DNA from: Ophthalmolycus amberensis
Taxonomy: Eukaryota; Chordata; Actinopteri; Perciformes; Zoarcidae
Direction of reading: 5' to 3'
NCBI GenBank assembly: GCA_024529925.1
Contig: JAFEUB010001412.1
Location: forward strand, 558,001 to 622,000
Length of the DNA stretch: 64,000 nt
A program made the translations under genes and the position numbers. Positions 25,801 through 36,869 of the stretch are shown here, piece by piece; within the stretch, counting starts at the first letter, position 1, and every line of letters starts with the position of its first letter. Below the pieces are notes generated by a model. That model was not told the DNA's origin and made no database searches. It saw only the letters and a program-made list of their open reading frames with translations.

Positions 25801-28800
25801 ATGCCGACTCTCTTCAGACGACGCTGCGCGTACACGATACCGGCTGTCATGGCTGCCGGTAGAGCGGGCGGCACGGTGATGGTGATGATGTCCAGAGATT
25901 CGATGATGATGGTTTTAGCTGGAACCTGGATGAGATCGATGAGGAACCATCAATGACTGACAAGACGGATTTCTATAGGACGGTAGAATCCGAAAGTCTC
26001 TGTGAGATACAGCATCCAAATGTGAGCTTCTCCTCTCGTGTCCCAGAAGAACAGGTTACCTTGTTCATGATACTGAGGACGATGGTGTAGATGAAGCCGA
26101 TGCCTGCCACTCCCACCAGACACAACAAGAAAAGGTAAGCATCACGGTACAGCTTGAAGTCTGTGGGTTTAGGGTGGAGGATGGAGCGCACAAGTTGGCC
26201 TTTCTCTGTACTGAAGCCTGTGGCAACACATAAGTGATGACATTTGATTATTTTCATCTTCTTGTGAATACGTTCAACCCCGACGGGCGATCAGTCTACA
26301 GCGAAAGCTAAATTATCAAAGCTATTTTCTTAAAGAAGGCCGCAAGCTGTTATTCCCTCCGTCTCACCTGTTCTGACTACAACAGCCTCCACCAGCTCTC
26401 CAGCGTAGAAGCGCGTCTGAATGACGTGGGTACCACAGAACAGGGTGTATGTCTTATGCTCCTCCACGTTGAAGCTCATGGACGCCTCCTCGCCTGAACT
26501 GGGCAGACTTGTCTTGGTAACTGGCACGCTCTCTCCTGAAGATGGACGGAGGATTAAAATCAAATAAAACACCTTAAAACAGAACAAAAGCTGCAGAGTT
26601 GTGCGCTATTTAAAATAATGAATCAACCAAAATATTGCACCAAACCAAGAAAGTTGCCCACGGAATGTGATAAAACTATTTCTTTTGTTTGCTTTCATGA
26701 ATTCATAGTTGTGTGGATGGCACAGAGAGATAAACCACGACTGATTGCATGACATAGTTACCTTTGTTGTATTATTATTTGTGACAGATATTCATATTAG
26801 TGAAGGTCTTTCTCTGTCCCCTCTCAGAATCGACCACAGCTTTAGTAGGTTTCACATTTTATCGTAACTGTGTCAGTGTGGGACTCGCCCTGACTTGGTC
26901 TTAGCCTCGACTTGGTCTCGACCCCTCAACGTCTTTGTCTTGTCTCGTGACTTAGGTCTCGGTTTAGGTGGTCTTGACTACAACGCTGTTAGTAGCAGCA
27001 GTGGAAGCACTAAAACACATCAGCTGGCTTGTACCAATAGTACAAGCTGAGCAGCATCATCTTTCAAAAACAGTGGTAATCACTTTGTCAAGACAATAAA
27101 AATGAAGGCCAGTTCTCTCGTGTGTGTCTAAATAATAAAACAAATGAAAATAAGACACCTTGGAAATAGTAGTTTGACAAAAAAAAAATCTTAACTCAAA
27201 GTCCATTTGCTAGCTTTTCCCAGGATGTACAACAGGAAAACTCCATGAAAACTGAGTAAGCTCCGTCTGCTGAGGAAGACCTTGAGATGCAGTGAGAAGC
27301 ACCAGGAAAAGCTAACAAGTACACATTGGGTTAAGATTTGTTTGTGTGATACTATAAGTATAAGGATATACAACCTGTCAACATGCTCTCATTTACAATG
27401 CAGGTCCCGTGTATGAGCACAGCGTCGCAGGGCATGATCATCCCATTGGCTGGAATAATGATGACATCACCGGGCACAAGATCTGTTGACATGGCCTGTT
27501 CAATATCTAGGAACAACATTGAGCGGGAATGAGACACGCTCTCTCTGCAGGGAATCATGAGGATGCTACTGGAGATCAATAATGTGATTCATGCATTACG
27601 GAATAACAGAAATAAAAGAATCGGACTTAAATACAATACTACATCAAATGTAAACACTATAACACCTTCAAAACATTAAGACATCAACATTAGTCATTCC
27701 TGAATAATTGACAGTCTTGTTTTCACGAATAGCCAGAGAGTGAAACATACCTTTACTTCCTCTGCGCACTGAAACACGGACCACGCTGTGTGCTGCCACC
27801 ATGTCATGCAGCATCACGTATTGCTGGAATAAGAGAGACACAGTATCATAGAAGGCTTCTGGAGACACACAAGATGCTGAACAGAGACTTCTCTGGACAA
27901 GATTATTCAAGGCATTTCCTACAAACACTGCTGTTCCTGTATGACTCACGTTTTTAATGGTGTACAGTGAGGTAGCTATTGAGATCACAGACATAAAAAC
28001 TATGGCTGTGGCATAATAGTAGTAGTCCTCAGCACTCCAAAGGATGACACTGAAGAGCTGGAAGATGTAGAAGGGATTCAACACCTGATGGAGGAAGAGA
28101 AAGAAACACATCAAAGATTAGCATTAGCGGTGTTAGTATGCTAAACAAAAATAAAAGCGGTAGATGCGATATTAAAGAGCTCTGAACTTACTTCCTTTAT
28201 GAGGAGCTTGAATAGAGACGGCACTCTTACAGCAATCTCATTCTCCCCGAAAAACAACCTCCTAATAGAAAAAACAGGAATTTTAAGCAGTTTGTAACTT
28301 TAACATGGTCACATGCCTGAGGGGCAGTTTATTTGTGGATGCTTGCTCTGTGGTTAATAAGTTAAATGAAAAATGGTATCTGTAGGAAGAGATAGAAATG
28401 TGTGTGTACCTGTAGTCCTGCAGTGTTTGAGAAAGTCCAGAGCTGTGGTCAGAGTGGATGCTCGCACAGCTCACCTTCACATCCTCCAAGCCTCTAGAAA
28501 AGTCACACACATTCATTTCATTTCTACTGGGCAACACACAAAGTGTGCATACTGTACCAGCTATTCAATAGCAGACATTTTAGTTTATTTAGCAAAGATA
28601 TAATAAACTATTTCCAAATACAAGCACGTTGTTTTTCATCTGGACTCTTACTTGTACAATTCAAAGTTCTGCATCACATCATTCCAGTAGTATTTGGTGC
28701 TGTGGTGGGTGAAGTAGTGGATCTAAGAGGGGGAAAGAGATGGTCACATATTGACTGTGTAACAACTTTACAGACATACTTCAAAACCTGCCAATTAGTG

Positions 28801-31085
28801 ATCGGGACACAAAACTTAAGTTAATGTCTTTGGTATAACTGAATATTAATCTGGAATTAGCATCAGATGAGCAACTGAGGCACCTGAACAGGTTGTCTAA
28901 ATTTCCCACGATGCTCCACGCGCTCAGCGCTGATGCCGTGCTCTCCGTCTCCGTTCGGCAGCTGGGCAGTGGACTGAAGATCCAAGCTGTCAAAGGGTTT
29001 ATTCCCCGGAGCCGACATCACATGCACTTTGGCTCGAAACCACTGCTTGAACTCATCCTGTTTAGTAATATAAATTGCCTTGCCTGTTAGACATGCTGAA
29101 TCTATAATTTGGCGAGTAATTCTGTGTGTGTGTCAAAAAATGTAACGCGTGTCAGAATGATTCACGAGCGGCAGCACAAGAGCAAACTCAGAAGAAGTGG
29201 ATTCACCCACAAATAAAGCTATCGTAAAAACATTTTCTTGTTTGTTTCTTTGTTTAAAAGTGGAGGAACACAGCAATAGCCTCATTTACAAACGCTGAAT
29301 TTACTTTACTTATTTTCCTTGTTTGAAAAACAACTTACAGAGAAAAATTGTTGTGTTTAAAAAAAGATCGGATATTCTGCCGGTTTCCTACCGTGGTCCT
29401 GAGCAGAAGTGTGTGTGCGTTCCTCAGCGAGGTGTGTGTGCAGGTGCCCTTAACGCCCCACTCAGGCAGCCAGTAGAGCAGGAGCAGCAGGAGACCCCCG
29501 GAGAACACAGCACCTACACCCACCAGGATCCTCTTCCACAGACAGGGCTGGTAACCCCACACCTCCTGCACGGCCAAACACTCATGTTATCACACTGAGG
29601 AGTGGGACGAATGTACTGCTCAGTGGCTCGTGATGTGGGACAATTAAATACAATCTTAAAATAAAGCTGGTACTGTTCTGTATTTCTCTTATTGACAACA
29701 AAGCCCATGACCCATTTAGCGCATCAAGTCTTTTTCGACAAAAGGAAAAAAAAAACTCTTCACATTGACATTTCAATAGTTTTTCTGATGCAATACTTCA
29801 AAATGTGCAAAACAATATGTGAATGGAAACACGGCAAATGTAATTGTCCATCTCTCTCAACAGGCCTTTTTAATAGCAGAACTTTTGACTCGCTATAGTT
29901 GGAAACGCAAACAAGGGTTAATAATAATAATAACATCAACGATCTGTTCTATATTCTAGAGTCCCAGTAAGCCACGACAGTGAGTGAGCCAACATGCACA
30001 TCACCAGAGAGCAGCTAATCTGTGCTTTCCCTACATGTGACATGTCAAAATGTCTTCATGAAAAAGGACAATATCTTTCTACGGTCATTGCCGAGGTATT
30101 TTTTAGGTGTTTTTATCAAGAAAAAGCTTGAATATTTTCTTAAACAGCTGAGCACTGTAGCCATCAGCAGACGTTACTCATACAGGAGTAAACAGCAGCA
30201 GATTAATACACTTTTCGGATTTCAGTGAATATTTACAGTAACAGGACAGTCGTATGTGGGTTTGAATTAATAAATGTTCCTTCATTGTAATGAAGGAAGA
30301 TGTTATCCAGTGCAAGTGTTGTTTTATCGGCTAATTCAGGCTTTAGTTACACAGAGATTACTTGTCAGTAGAATTCATCTACTGTTGATCTTTTCATGGG
30401 AGTTGACAATAAGAACAATAATAATTACTCCTGCCTTTTTCTTTAAAGCTGACAACGTGCTGATTGCCGTCTTGTCTTAGTAGTGACACACTGCAGCTGC
30501 TATAAATGAGGTAATACAAATCTAATGGTGTTTTTGGTGTTTATCCGATCTCCTGTAACTCTGATGGTAAGAGGAATTGTTTATTCCATTTTAGGAAACA
30601 CACATGATACTCTCGTGTCCGTATGTAAATGATATGGCTTCAGCCAGCAGCTGGTTCGCTTTGCTTAGCATACATACTGGAAACAGCCAGCTTGGCTTTG
30701 CTCTGTCTGAAGGTAAAACTGCGCCGAACACAAATAAGTGGATTTTAGAGCACCTGATTGGTGGATTTTATGAATTGAGGACAGAGTCAAGATAGCCGTT
30801 TTACCCTCTATTCTGACTTGTGAAATTGCCAAATTCTCCAAGTTACTTTGTGTGAGTTCTGTGGCTGTCAATTCAAATCTAATCAATTTAAATGATATCA
30901 TTTCAAAGGCAAAATGCTACAAACCTCCTATTGCTATCATTTGTTAACAATATAAAAATGTTAGCATTGGATGAGTCAACGGAAGAGACAATGTTGACAG
31001 GGAAAGCATTATTAAAATGAGAAATTATATTTACCATCTCATCCTCCAGACCCTGGTTTATAATCTTCACCTCTCTCGTCTGCAT
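16857..31085 (-). CDS. atp13a3: P5B-type ATPase, ATP13A3-like (polyamine transporter family)
   Basis: Multi-spanning endo-lysosomal P5B ATPase; the family moves polyamines. The start codon exon is 31035-31085 (MQTREVKIINQGLEDEM). Further exons lie at about 29395-29564, 28876-29057, 28655-28722, 28409-28497, 28190-28262, 27955-28088, 27753-27823, 27373-27510, 26366-26537, 26059-26222, 25737-25925, 24701-24762, 24122-24274, 23711-23832, 22890-23040, 22567-22690, 22286-22411, 21966-22129, 21571-21705, 21356-21436, 21181-21225, 20505-20617, 20164-20264, 19793-19865, 19523-19701, 18745-18930, 18256-18345, 17932-18020, 17619-17711 and 16857-17053. Diagnostic motifs in order are TGES (split across two exons), PPALPAAMT in M4, DKTGTLT (split; phosphorylated Asp), KGAPE (nucleotide pocket) and GDGAND. 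The N-terminus, IESLDIITITVPPALPA and ACHSLTKIEG favour ATP13A3 over ATP13A4/5. The last exon seems frameshifted near 16945: the family-like block DWPPRPST is only found in the next frame. Confidence 0.9.
18063..18085. repeat. (CA)n microsatellite in an atp13a3 intron
   Basis: A CA repeat of about 11 units just upstream (on the coding strand) of the exon at 17932-18020. It is directly readable. Confidence 0.9.
23188..23530 (-). repeat. Dispersed teleost repeat in an atp13a3 intron
   Basis: Read on the minus strand, this contains TTATTCACTTTCTTGCCGAG, then a GGTTAGCTTAGCATA block, and ends in GTTTCCCCTTGTTTCAAGCC with GCTAAGCTAAGC. I recognise this combination as a high-copy fish repeat, but I cannot give it a family name. 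Partial relatives on the plus strand occur at about 16503-16575 (ACATTTTGGGATATATGC) and about 30630-30720 (GCTTAGCATACATACTGGAA). Three related pieces in one window support a dispersed origin. Confidence 0.5.
30630..30800 (+). repeat. Fragment of the same dispersed repeat
   Basis: GCTTCAGCCAGCAGCTGGTT, then GCTTAGCATACATACTGGAA, then CAGCCAGCTTGGCT follow the same order of blocks as the copy at 23188-23530, but on the opposite strand. The copy is shortened and diverged. Confidence 0.4.
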
Positions 31086-32748
31086 TGTGTCACAAGTGCA
31101 ACTACTGCAACAAAAAAAGAACGAGCGATGACTATGTACTATGTTTCCAACAGGCGCTTTACTCGCTGAAGCTTTCTTATCACATGAAGTCTTCGACTCC
31201 GTCTGATCAGCTAAGATGTTACAACTTCTATCTAGGTCACGGGTATGAAAATATTCAGTTTTATGACTTCAGAAGCCGAAAGAAACACAGATGGTGAAAG
31301 AAAGTCAGTCACTCATTTACTACATATAGCGTTGAAACAGAATTTTCCATATCTACTTGGTAAATAAAGGAAATATCTCTTTCAACCTAACAACCTGACT
31401 GAACATAAACAGACACTGTGTTCAAAGTCTTTAATCGTTTATCGAGCATTAGCTGAGATGGAGATTGAAGTACAGCCTCATTTTGGCTTGATCATATTAA
31501 GTCCAAGTTTGATCTGTAGGATTGTAAACTGAGCATCGCAACTTGTGTTGAGCGATGAGTGCAGGATAAGCTGTAGTTCAATGAAACCTTTGCACCATAA
31601 ACACATGTTTATGTTCAATAACAGTCACACCTGCAGTAATATTCGACTCAAAGTCCATTAGACCTGACCTCTCAATACGCACCATCTTGTATGAGGTTGT
31701 TTTGAAGCAAAACATTTTTGGATTACTTCACATCCCTCTGGATTCATATGTTTTGCCTCCAAATCCCAAGAAAACATATTTTAATATGTTTTTAAAAGAA
31801 AACAAATTGATCCAGGTTAGGTACAAACGTAAGACAATACACTACATCTATATGAAAAATGTGAAAGTGTAAGGCGCTGAACTTTTTCTCCATCTTACTT
31901 AAAGCCTGAGCAGCATCCCAAACATTAAGGCTGGCTGTGTGCAGTGATGATGCTTTTCTGTAGCGGGTCATGGAAGAGTGGAGGTAAGACAGTAAAATAA
32001 ATGCAGCAAAAACAAATACAAATCCTGTTCGAAACCCTAATGCGGTCTGCAAGCCAGTCAGGGCTTTGGATAAGATTTATTTTTCAGCCGGACAAAGACC
32101 TCAAACAGAGCCAAAGCTACACAGGGCTGGCTTTAAAACAACCATGTTGCAGTGCTGGAGGAGCCAGAGGAGTCCAGGTTTCAGACCTAATCCAGAAATT
32201 ATTGCAGGGTCCCCTATTGCAACTTGCCATAACTTTTTTAGGTTTACATAAGAAATTCCAGATGTGCAAACTTATCTACATAGACTCAACTATCGCACAC
32301 TGACCTCAGGGAGCAAGTACATCCCTGGTTTGTGTTTATCGTAAATTAGATTTGTAGAGATTTCACACCGACAAAACACTTTTGGGTGTCAAGTAATCAA
32401 TTAACCCCGCATAATAAAAGTTGTTACACATTAAGTGAAATGAGGTGGATACTTTTTACAGACACTGAACAGCCTCGTGTACTGTTGATCTGGTTTTAAT
32501 TGCTAAAACAGAGAATCGGACGTTTCCTATCAGAGCGTAAAACAAACATTTCCACTGTTTCAACACTGGATCAGCATTAGATAATGAATGAGGAGCCATT
32601 TTCAGTCGCAGTTTGAACCACTTGTTACATACTCGTGTAACTGTTTCGCAAGTCGCTGTTGAGCTGTGATCAAACTTAATACCCTCACGAGACAGACGCG
32701 AATATAAACACCGTGTCATTAAGCACTAATGCGTCAGCATTAACTTAC

Positions 32749-33100
32749 CGACGACTCCTCTCTATCAATGCACGAGACGTTGCATAGACCGGCGAGCTGC
32801 ACTAAAAGTTTGCTCGCATGCCCTTCTGCCGTCGTGCAACACTGTGGATCTGACGTGTGAAGACACGCGCCCACACAACACGGATTCACGCTGCGCCGAG
32901 ATCGGACCGTCCTAAACCGGTCCATTCAGAAGGAAGTGGGGGGGAAACAGGATGTGAGGTCACTAAAGGACACCGCGTTTGGGCTGAATTCCTGCAACAA
33001 ATCGGAGAAGACGGAGACGTGTGCGAGGAGCAGTGGCGGGTGCTGAGCCTGTCCACCGGAGTCTCGTTTTCACTGCCTCTCTCCACGCAATAAATGCATC
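32749..33100 (-). promoter_or_regulatory. atp13a3: atp13a3 5' non-coding exon and promoter region
   Basis: A GC-rich stretch lies about 1.7 kb upstream of the atp13a3 start codon. On the minus strand a good donor (GTCG|GTAAG) sits at 32748-32749. This suggests a non-coding first exon running from roughly 32930 to 32749 and spliced to the ATG exon at 31085. CpG content is higher than in the neighbouring introns. The transcription start is not defined by the sequence, and there is no clear TATA box. Confidence 0.55.
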
Positions 33101-33143
33101 ATTTAGTAATGAGCGGGCCATTGGTTGGAAAACACGGCATGTT

Positions 33144-33891
33144 AATGCGGTGATGGTATTTAAGAGAATAAATAGTCTGACTTGACTGAGATTTCAGCAA
33201 GTCTTTGGAAAACCTTCCGGGTCTTCATCACAGATGTTAGAACATGACTCAAAGACACAGCTGGTGTGGTTTTCAAATGTATTTGTCTTCACATTAGGAT
33301 CATATCTTTATCAAATTGTCACATGAACAAAAACGACATAATGTGATAACAAGTCAGAGATATTTCATGACAGGTTTAAAAAGGTTTAAAGTCCAAAATA
33401 TGTCAACTAAAATAACAAGAAGTCACGTGTCATGCCATCAGGTAGACTAACATTACTGTGCACATTCAACCTTGAGTTCATACATGTTTTCAGATTGTTG
33501 TACGTTTATAAAGAGGAAAATATCTACATGACAACTTTTCCCATGCAAGTCAGCCTTTAATTTCCACTTCTTTGACAGCATCCTGTGGTTTGCCAGCTCC
33601 ATGTTTCTTACCTGGAATAAATAAATAAAAGTTTTACTTTTCCTCAAAAAACATCGAAACAAAAAGAACCAAAGTAAGACAGTAAAGTCAAGGCGTACAT
33701 CAATTGACCTTTGTCGTTGATGGAAACCACACACAAATGCAAAATAAAGAAATACCCAGATACAACAAGCTCTCCCTGTATAAACATTTGATGGATTTGA
33801 GCAAAACATCAGCTGAATATTGCAAACTATCAAATGCAAGGATTCAGGAAATTCTAAAACAAGCTGCGAGAGAATAGAGGGAATGCATTTA
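33144..33891. repeat. Direct duplicate, distal copy, of the nucleolin 3' end
   Basis: Nearly identical to 36109-36869, in the same orientation, over about 750 bases. Both begin at GCGGTGATGGTATTT and end at GAATGCATTTA. Differences are a 12-base block near 36135 present only in the proximal copy, plus a handful of substitutions and one-base gaps. The unit covers the last part of the final ncl intron, the final coding exon and the 3' UTR. Confidence 0.95.
33550..33611 (-). pseudogene. Second copy of the ncl terminal coding exon
   Basis: The 62-base exon is preceded by an intact acceptor (TTATTCCAG on the coding strand). It reads, after the phase-1 junction, GKKHGAGKPQDAVKEVEIKG and stop, identical in protein to the exon at 36525-36586. 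It lies 3 kb further downstream, beyond a piggyBac element. It could in principle be spliced as an alternative last exon. However, its polyadenylation hexamer (33278-33283) reads AATACA, where the proximal copy has AATAAA. The pseudogene label means 'redundant copy', not that the exon is broken. Confidence 0.75.
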
Positions 33892-34256
33892 GGAGGAGCT
33901 CTATGGCATGACTTTTTATTTTAGGGGGTAAAAAATATTTGATCCCATTTTTGGGGAGCTTGGGGCTCCCTGACACAATATCAATCATAAAATGTATGCC
34001 CCCCCCCCCAAACTAGATTTGGGTTTGTTGCCTCAGGGCAACACTATGCTACGAGGGTACTGAAACACCAAGGTTTTATCTTGTAAATATAACAAGTGGA
34101 ATAAGTCAAACAAGCAATGTATGGATTTAGAAAGAGTTCATTTTGACAATCCAAACAATGACAATTAGAAAATATCAAAGAAATTAAATTACCAACACTG
34201 TATGTACAAAATCGACATACAAAACATGTAAATTCATTTAAACATCCAATTGACCC

Positions 34257-34276
34257 GTGTGTGTGTGTGTGTGTGT
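34257..34276. repeat. (GT)n microsatellite
   Basis: About 10 GT units within the 3' flank of the piggyBac transposase gene. Confidence 0.9.
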
Positions 34277-34386
34277 CCGCGCTTGTGTTTAGTGTTTGAG
34301 TTTGTGTGGGTTAGGGTTTGAATCAGTGACAAAGAACACATGTCCTATTCTGTCCTATTCACAGTCCAGTCACGTGAACACATATC

Positions 34387-36008
34387 CTATTCTGTGTGGA
34401 ACCTCAAGAAGCAGTTATTGCTGGATGTGAAGCAGAGGTGGACATCACATTTCTGGCACTTGGCTTTTGGTGTACCTGTGCACCCTGGTACTTTGCATCT
34501 CCCCTTCTTTTCAACCATTATGATCCAGTGGGCTGTGGCATCAAGGCGCACATCAGGGATTGGAATTGGAGCAGCAGGTCCTTTTCTCCTCTTTTTCTCG
34601 TGCTCAGCAGCAATTGTGGAACTGGGACGACCTTTCCTGCGCACCAGGCTCTTTCCACTCCTGCAAAGGCCTTCAGCGATGTATGATTTGAAGGCGTAAA
34701 GCCTCATTTGTTCCTTCTTCGTCATTCCGTTCCCTTCACAATCTCTTCGGTAAAGCAGCCAGGCGGTCACAACGATTAAATCCAAAAAGTGGAACACCAG
34801 ACGGTGATACCATTTTTTTGATCTGATTTTTGTGCGGTACAGTGCAATAAGGGAGTCAAGAAGATCCACTCCACCCATATTCTTATTGTAAATCTTCACC
34901 ACAGCAGGGCGGGGGACTTTGAGGAGCATCTTCTTCTTGCGATCCCACCTCTCAACCTCTGTGACTGGGTGGGCTCCAGTGTAGTCACTCAGAATAGTGA
35001 CTGAGCGGTTATCATACCATTTGACAACATGCAAGGTGGTTTCTCCAACCATGGCCACCTTCTGCTGAAAGGATCCACGTCCTGTTCTCTTCATCTCAGC
35101 ATCGCTCTTCAAGCTGACCCCTGGTAGTCGGTTGCAACGGACAGTACCAATGCAGTGAATTCCCTGTTGTGCCAGTGTGAGCACAAGAGGGACACTTGTG
35201 AACCAGTTATCAAAGAAGAGCTTGTAATTCTCTTGCTTGGGTATAGGCTGGGCCAGGCGGAGGACCACATTGCCGCTTGCTCCTATATCTGCCAGCTCAG
35301 GGGGTTGCACAACTTTTCCTGTGTAGATTTCAAAGTTATGGGGGACACCGTCGGAGCCAGCCTAAGACGAGTATCTTATACCCCCATTTCTTTGGTTTTG
35401 ATGGCAAGTATTGCTTGAGCCCGTTTCTTCCCTTGAATGGAACCATCTGCTCATCAACAGCCAGATTCTCGCTCATTGGGATGGACATCAGTTTGGAGTT
35501 TAGATGAGTAACCAGTGGTCGGATCTTATAGATTCGGTCATTTTCCTCCTGCCTCTCTTCATCGTTATTGAAGTGCAGGGCTTTTTTGATGGCCTCCCAT
35601 CTATTGAGTGTCATTGTATCGGCTACCTGGGACACTCGGCAGGCCTCGTTCCAAAACATGCGGGTGCCTGGTAATCCAAACAATGACATGTAGACCACAA
35701 TACCCAGGAACTGCTCCAGTTCCTGGGTACTGAGCTTAAGGGGCTTGTTTGGGTCACATTGTATGGCATATAAATTTGATTGCCATACAATATCCTGAAG
35801 AATGTCTTCAGAGAAAAAATGCTGAAAATACTTAAGGGGGGACATGATATCATTCCAAATGTTACGGCCCTGCCATTCTGGGTGAGCATAGAATGCATTG
35901 TGGGGTGTTCTCCACCGGGGTAGGCGTGGATTTTCAACCTCTACTATATCTTCATCCTCATCCTGATCCACAGACTCACTGTCACTGTCATCAGACAAGC
36001 ATTCTCCT
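34387..36008 (-). pseudogene. piggyBac transposase (DDE_Tnp_1_7), frameshifted
   Basis: Two overlapping reading frames (36008 to 35336, and 35400 to 34387) together encode an almost complete piggyBac transposase. An acidic N-terminal segment (SDDSDSES) leads into the DDE domain. The three catalytic aspartates are visible in AVDEQMVPF, FFDNWFTS and NMGGVDLLD. The C-terminus is a cysteine-rich zinc-binding domain (CKVPGCTG...CQKCDVHLCF). One extra base near 35357-35364 splits the ORF between VLGW and AGSDGVPHNF. The N-terminus starts right after a splice-acceptor-like TTTTCTTTTAG, so a 5' exon appears to be missing or outside the element. Family: piggyBac, PGBD4-like. Apart from the single indel the protein is well kept, implying recent activity or an assembly error. 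Confidence 0.88.
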
Positions 36009-36108
36009 AAAAGAAAAGCACAAATTTGAATGAGTCATATTCAAAATGAATGAATGACACATTGTTCTACTGACTGACCCCTAATCTCCTAACTGTCTGG
36101 CAAACCTG

Positions 36109-36869
36109 TGCGGTGATGGTATTTCGTGTCGGTGGCAGAGAATAAATAGTCTGACTTGACTGAGATTTCAGCAAGTCTTTGGAAAACCTTCCGGGTCTTC
36201 ATCACAGATGTTAGAACATGACTCAAAGACACAGCTGGTGTGGTTTTTCAAATTTATTTGTCTTCACATTAGGATCATATCTTTATCAAATTGTCACATG
36301 AACAAAAACGATATAATGTGATAACAAGTCAGAGATATTTCATGACAGGTTTAAAAAGGTTTAAAGTCCAAAATATGTCAACTAAAATAACAAGAAGTCA
36401 CGTGTCATGCCATCAGGTAGACTAACATTACTGTGCACATTCAACCTTGAGTTCATACATGTTTTCAGATTGTTGTATGTTTATAAAGAGGAAAATATCT
36501 ACATGACAACTTTTCCCATGCAAGTCAGCCTTTAATTTCCACTTCTTTGACAGCATCCTGTGGTTTGCCAGCTCCATGTTTCTTACCTGGAATAAATAAA
36601 TAAAAGTTTTACTTTTCCTCAAAAAACATCGAAACAAAAAGAACCAAAGTAAGACAGTAAAGTCAAGGCGTACATCAATTGACCTTTGTCGTTGATGGAA
36701 ACCACACACAAATGCAAAATAAAGAAATACCCAGATACAACAAGCTCTCCCTGTATCAAACATTTGATAGGATTTGAGCAAAACATCAGCTGAATATTGC
36801 AAACTATCAAATGCAAGGATTCAGGAAATTCTAAAACAAGCTGCGAGAGAATAGAGGGAATGCATTTAT
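36109..36869. repeat. Direct duplicate, proximal copy, containing the working ncl 3' end
   Basis: Partner of 33144-33891. This copy is contiguous with the rest of the nucleolin gene and keeps a standard AATAAA (TTTATT at 36253-36258 on the plus strand), so it is the likely original. Confidence 0.93.
36253..36258 (-). terminator. ncl: ncl polyadenylation signal
   Basis: AATAAA on the coding strand, about 270 bases after the ncl stop codon. The matching position in the distal duplicate (33278-33283) reads AATACA. Confidence 0.6.

Larger units (their letters stand above)
33892..36108 (-). mobile_element. piggyBac-superfamily element between the two ncl 3' copies
   Basis: The interval between the duplicated segments is occupied by a piggyBac-type transposase gene (separate entry) and its flanks. 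The 3' side (33892-34386) has a C-run, a (GT)n at 34257-34276 and a small palindrome (GTTGCCTCAGGGCAAC, about 34027-34042) of the kind seen in subterminal regions. No clear terminal inverted repeats or flanking TTAA sites could be matched, so the true element ends are uncertain and the copy is probably truncated. Confidence 0.7.

Noticed and set aside
16857..31085. Assignment of the ATPase to ATP13A4, ATP13A5 or ATP13A2
   Set aside because: The N-terminal INQGxEDEM block, GFIYTI after the M3 region and the ACHSLTKIEG block fit ATP13A3 better.
33453..33839. 128-codon minus-strand ORF, repeated at 36428-36802
   Set aside because: It is a read-through of the last ncl intron into the terminal exon in a non-coding frame. 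The true frame is GKKHGAGKPQD and stop.
34340..35507. Plus-strand ORFs across 34340-35507
   Set aside because: They are antisense shadows of the piggyBac transposase.
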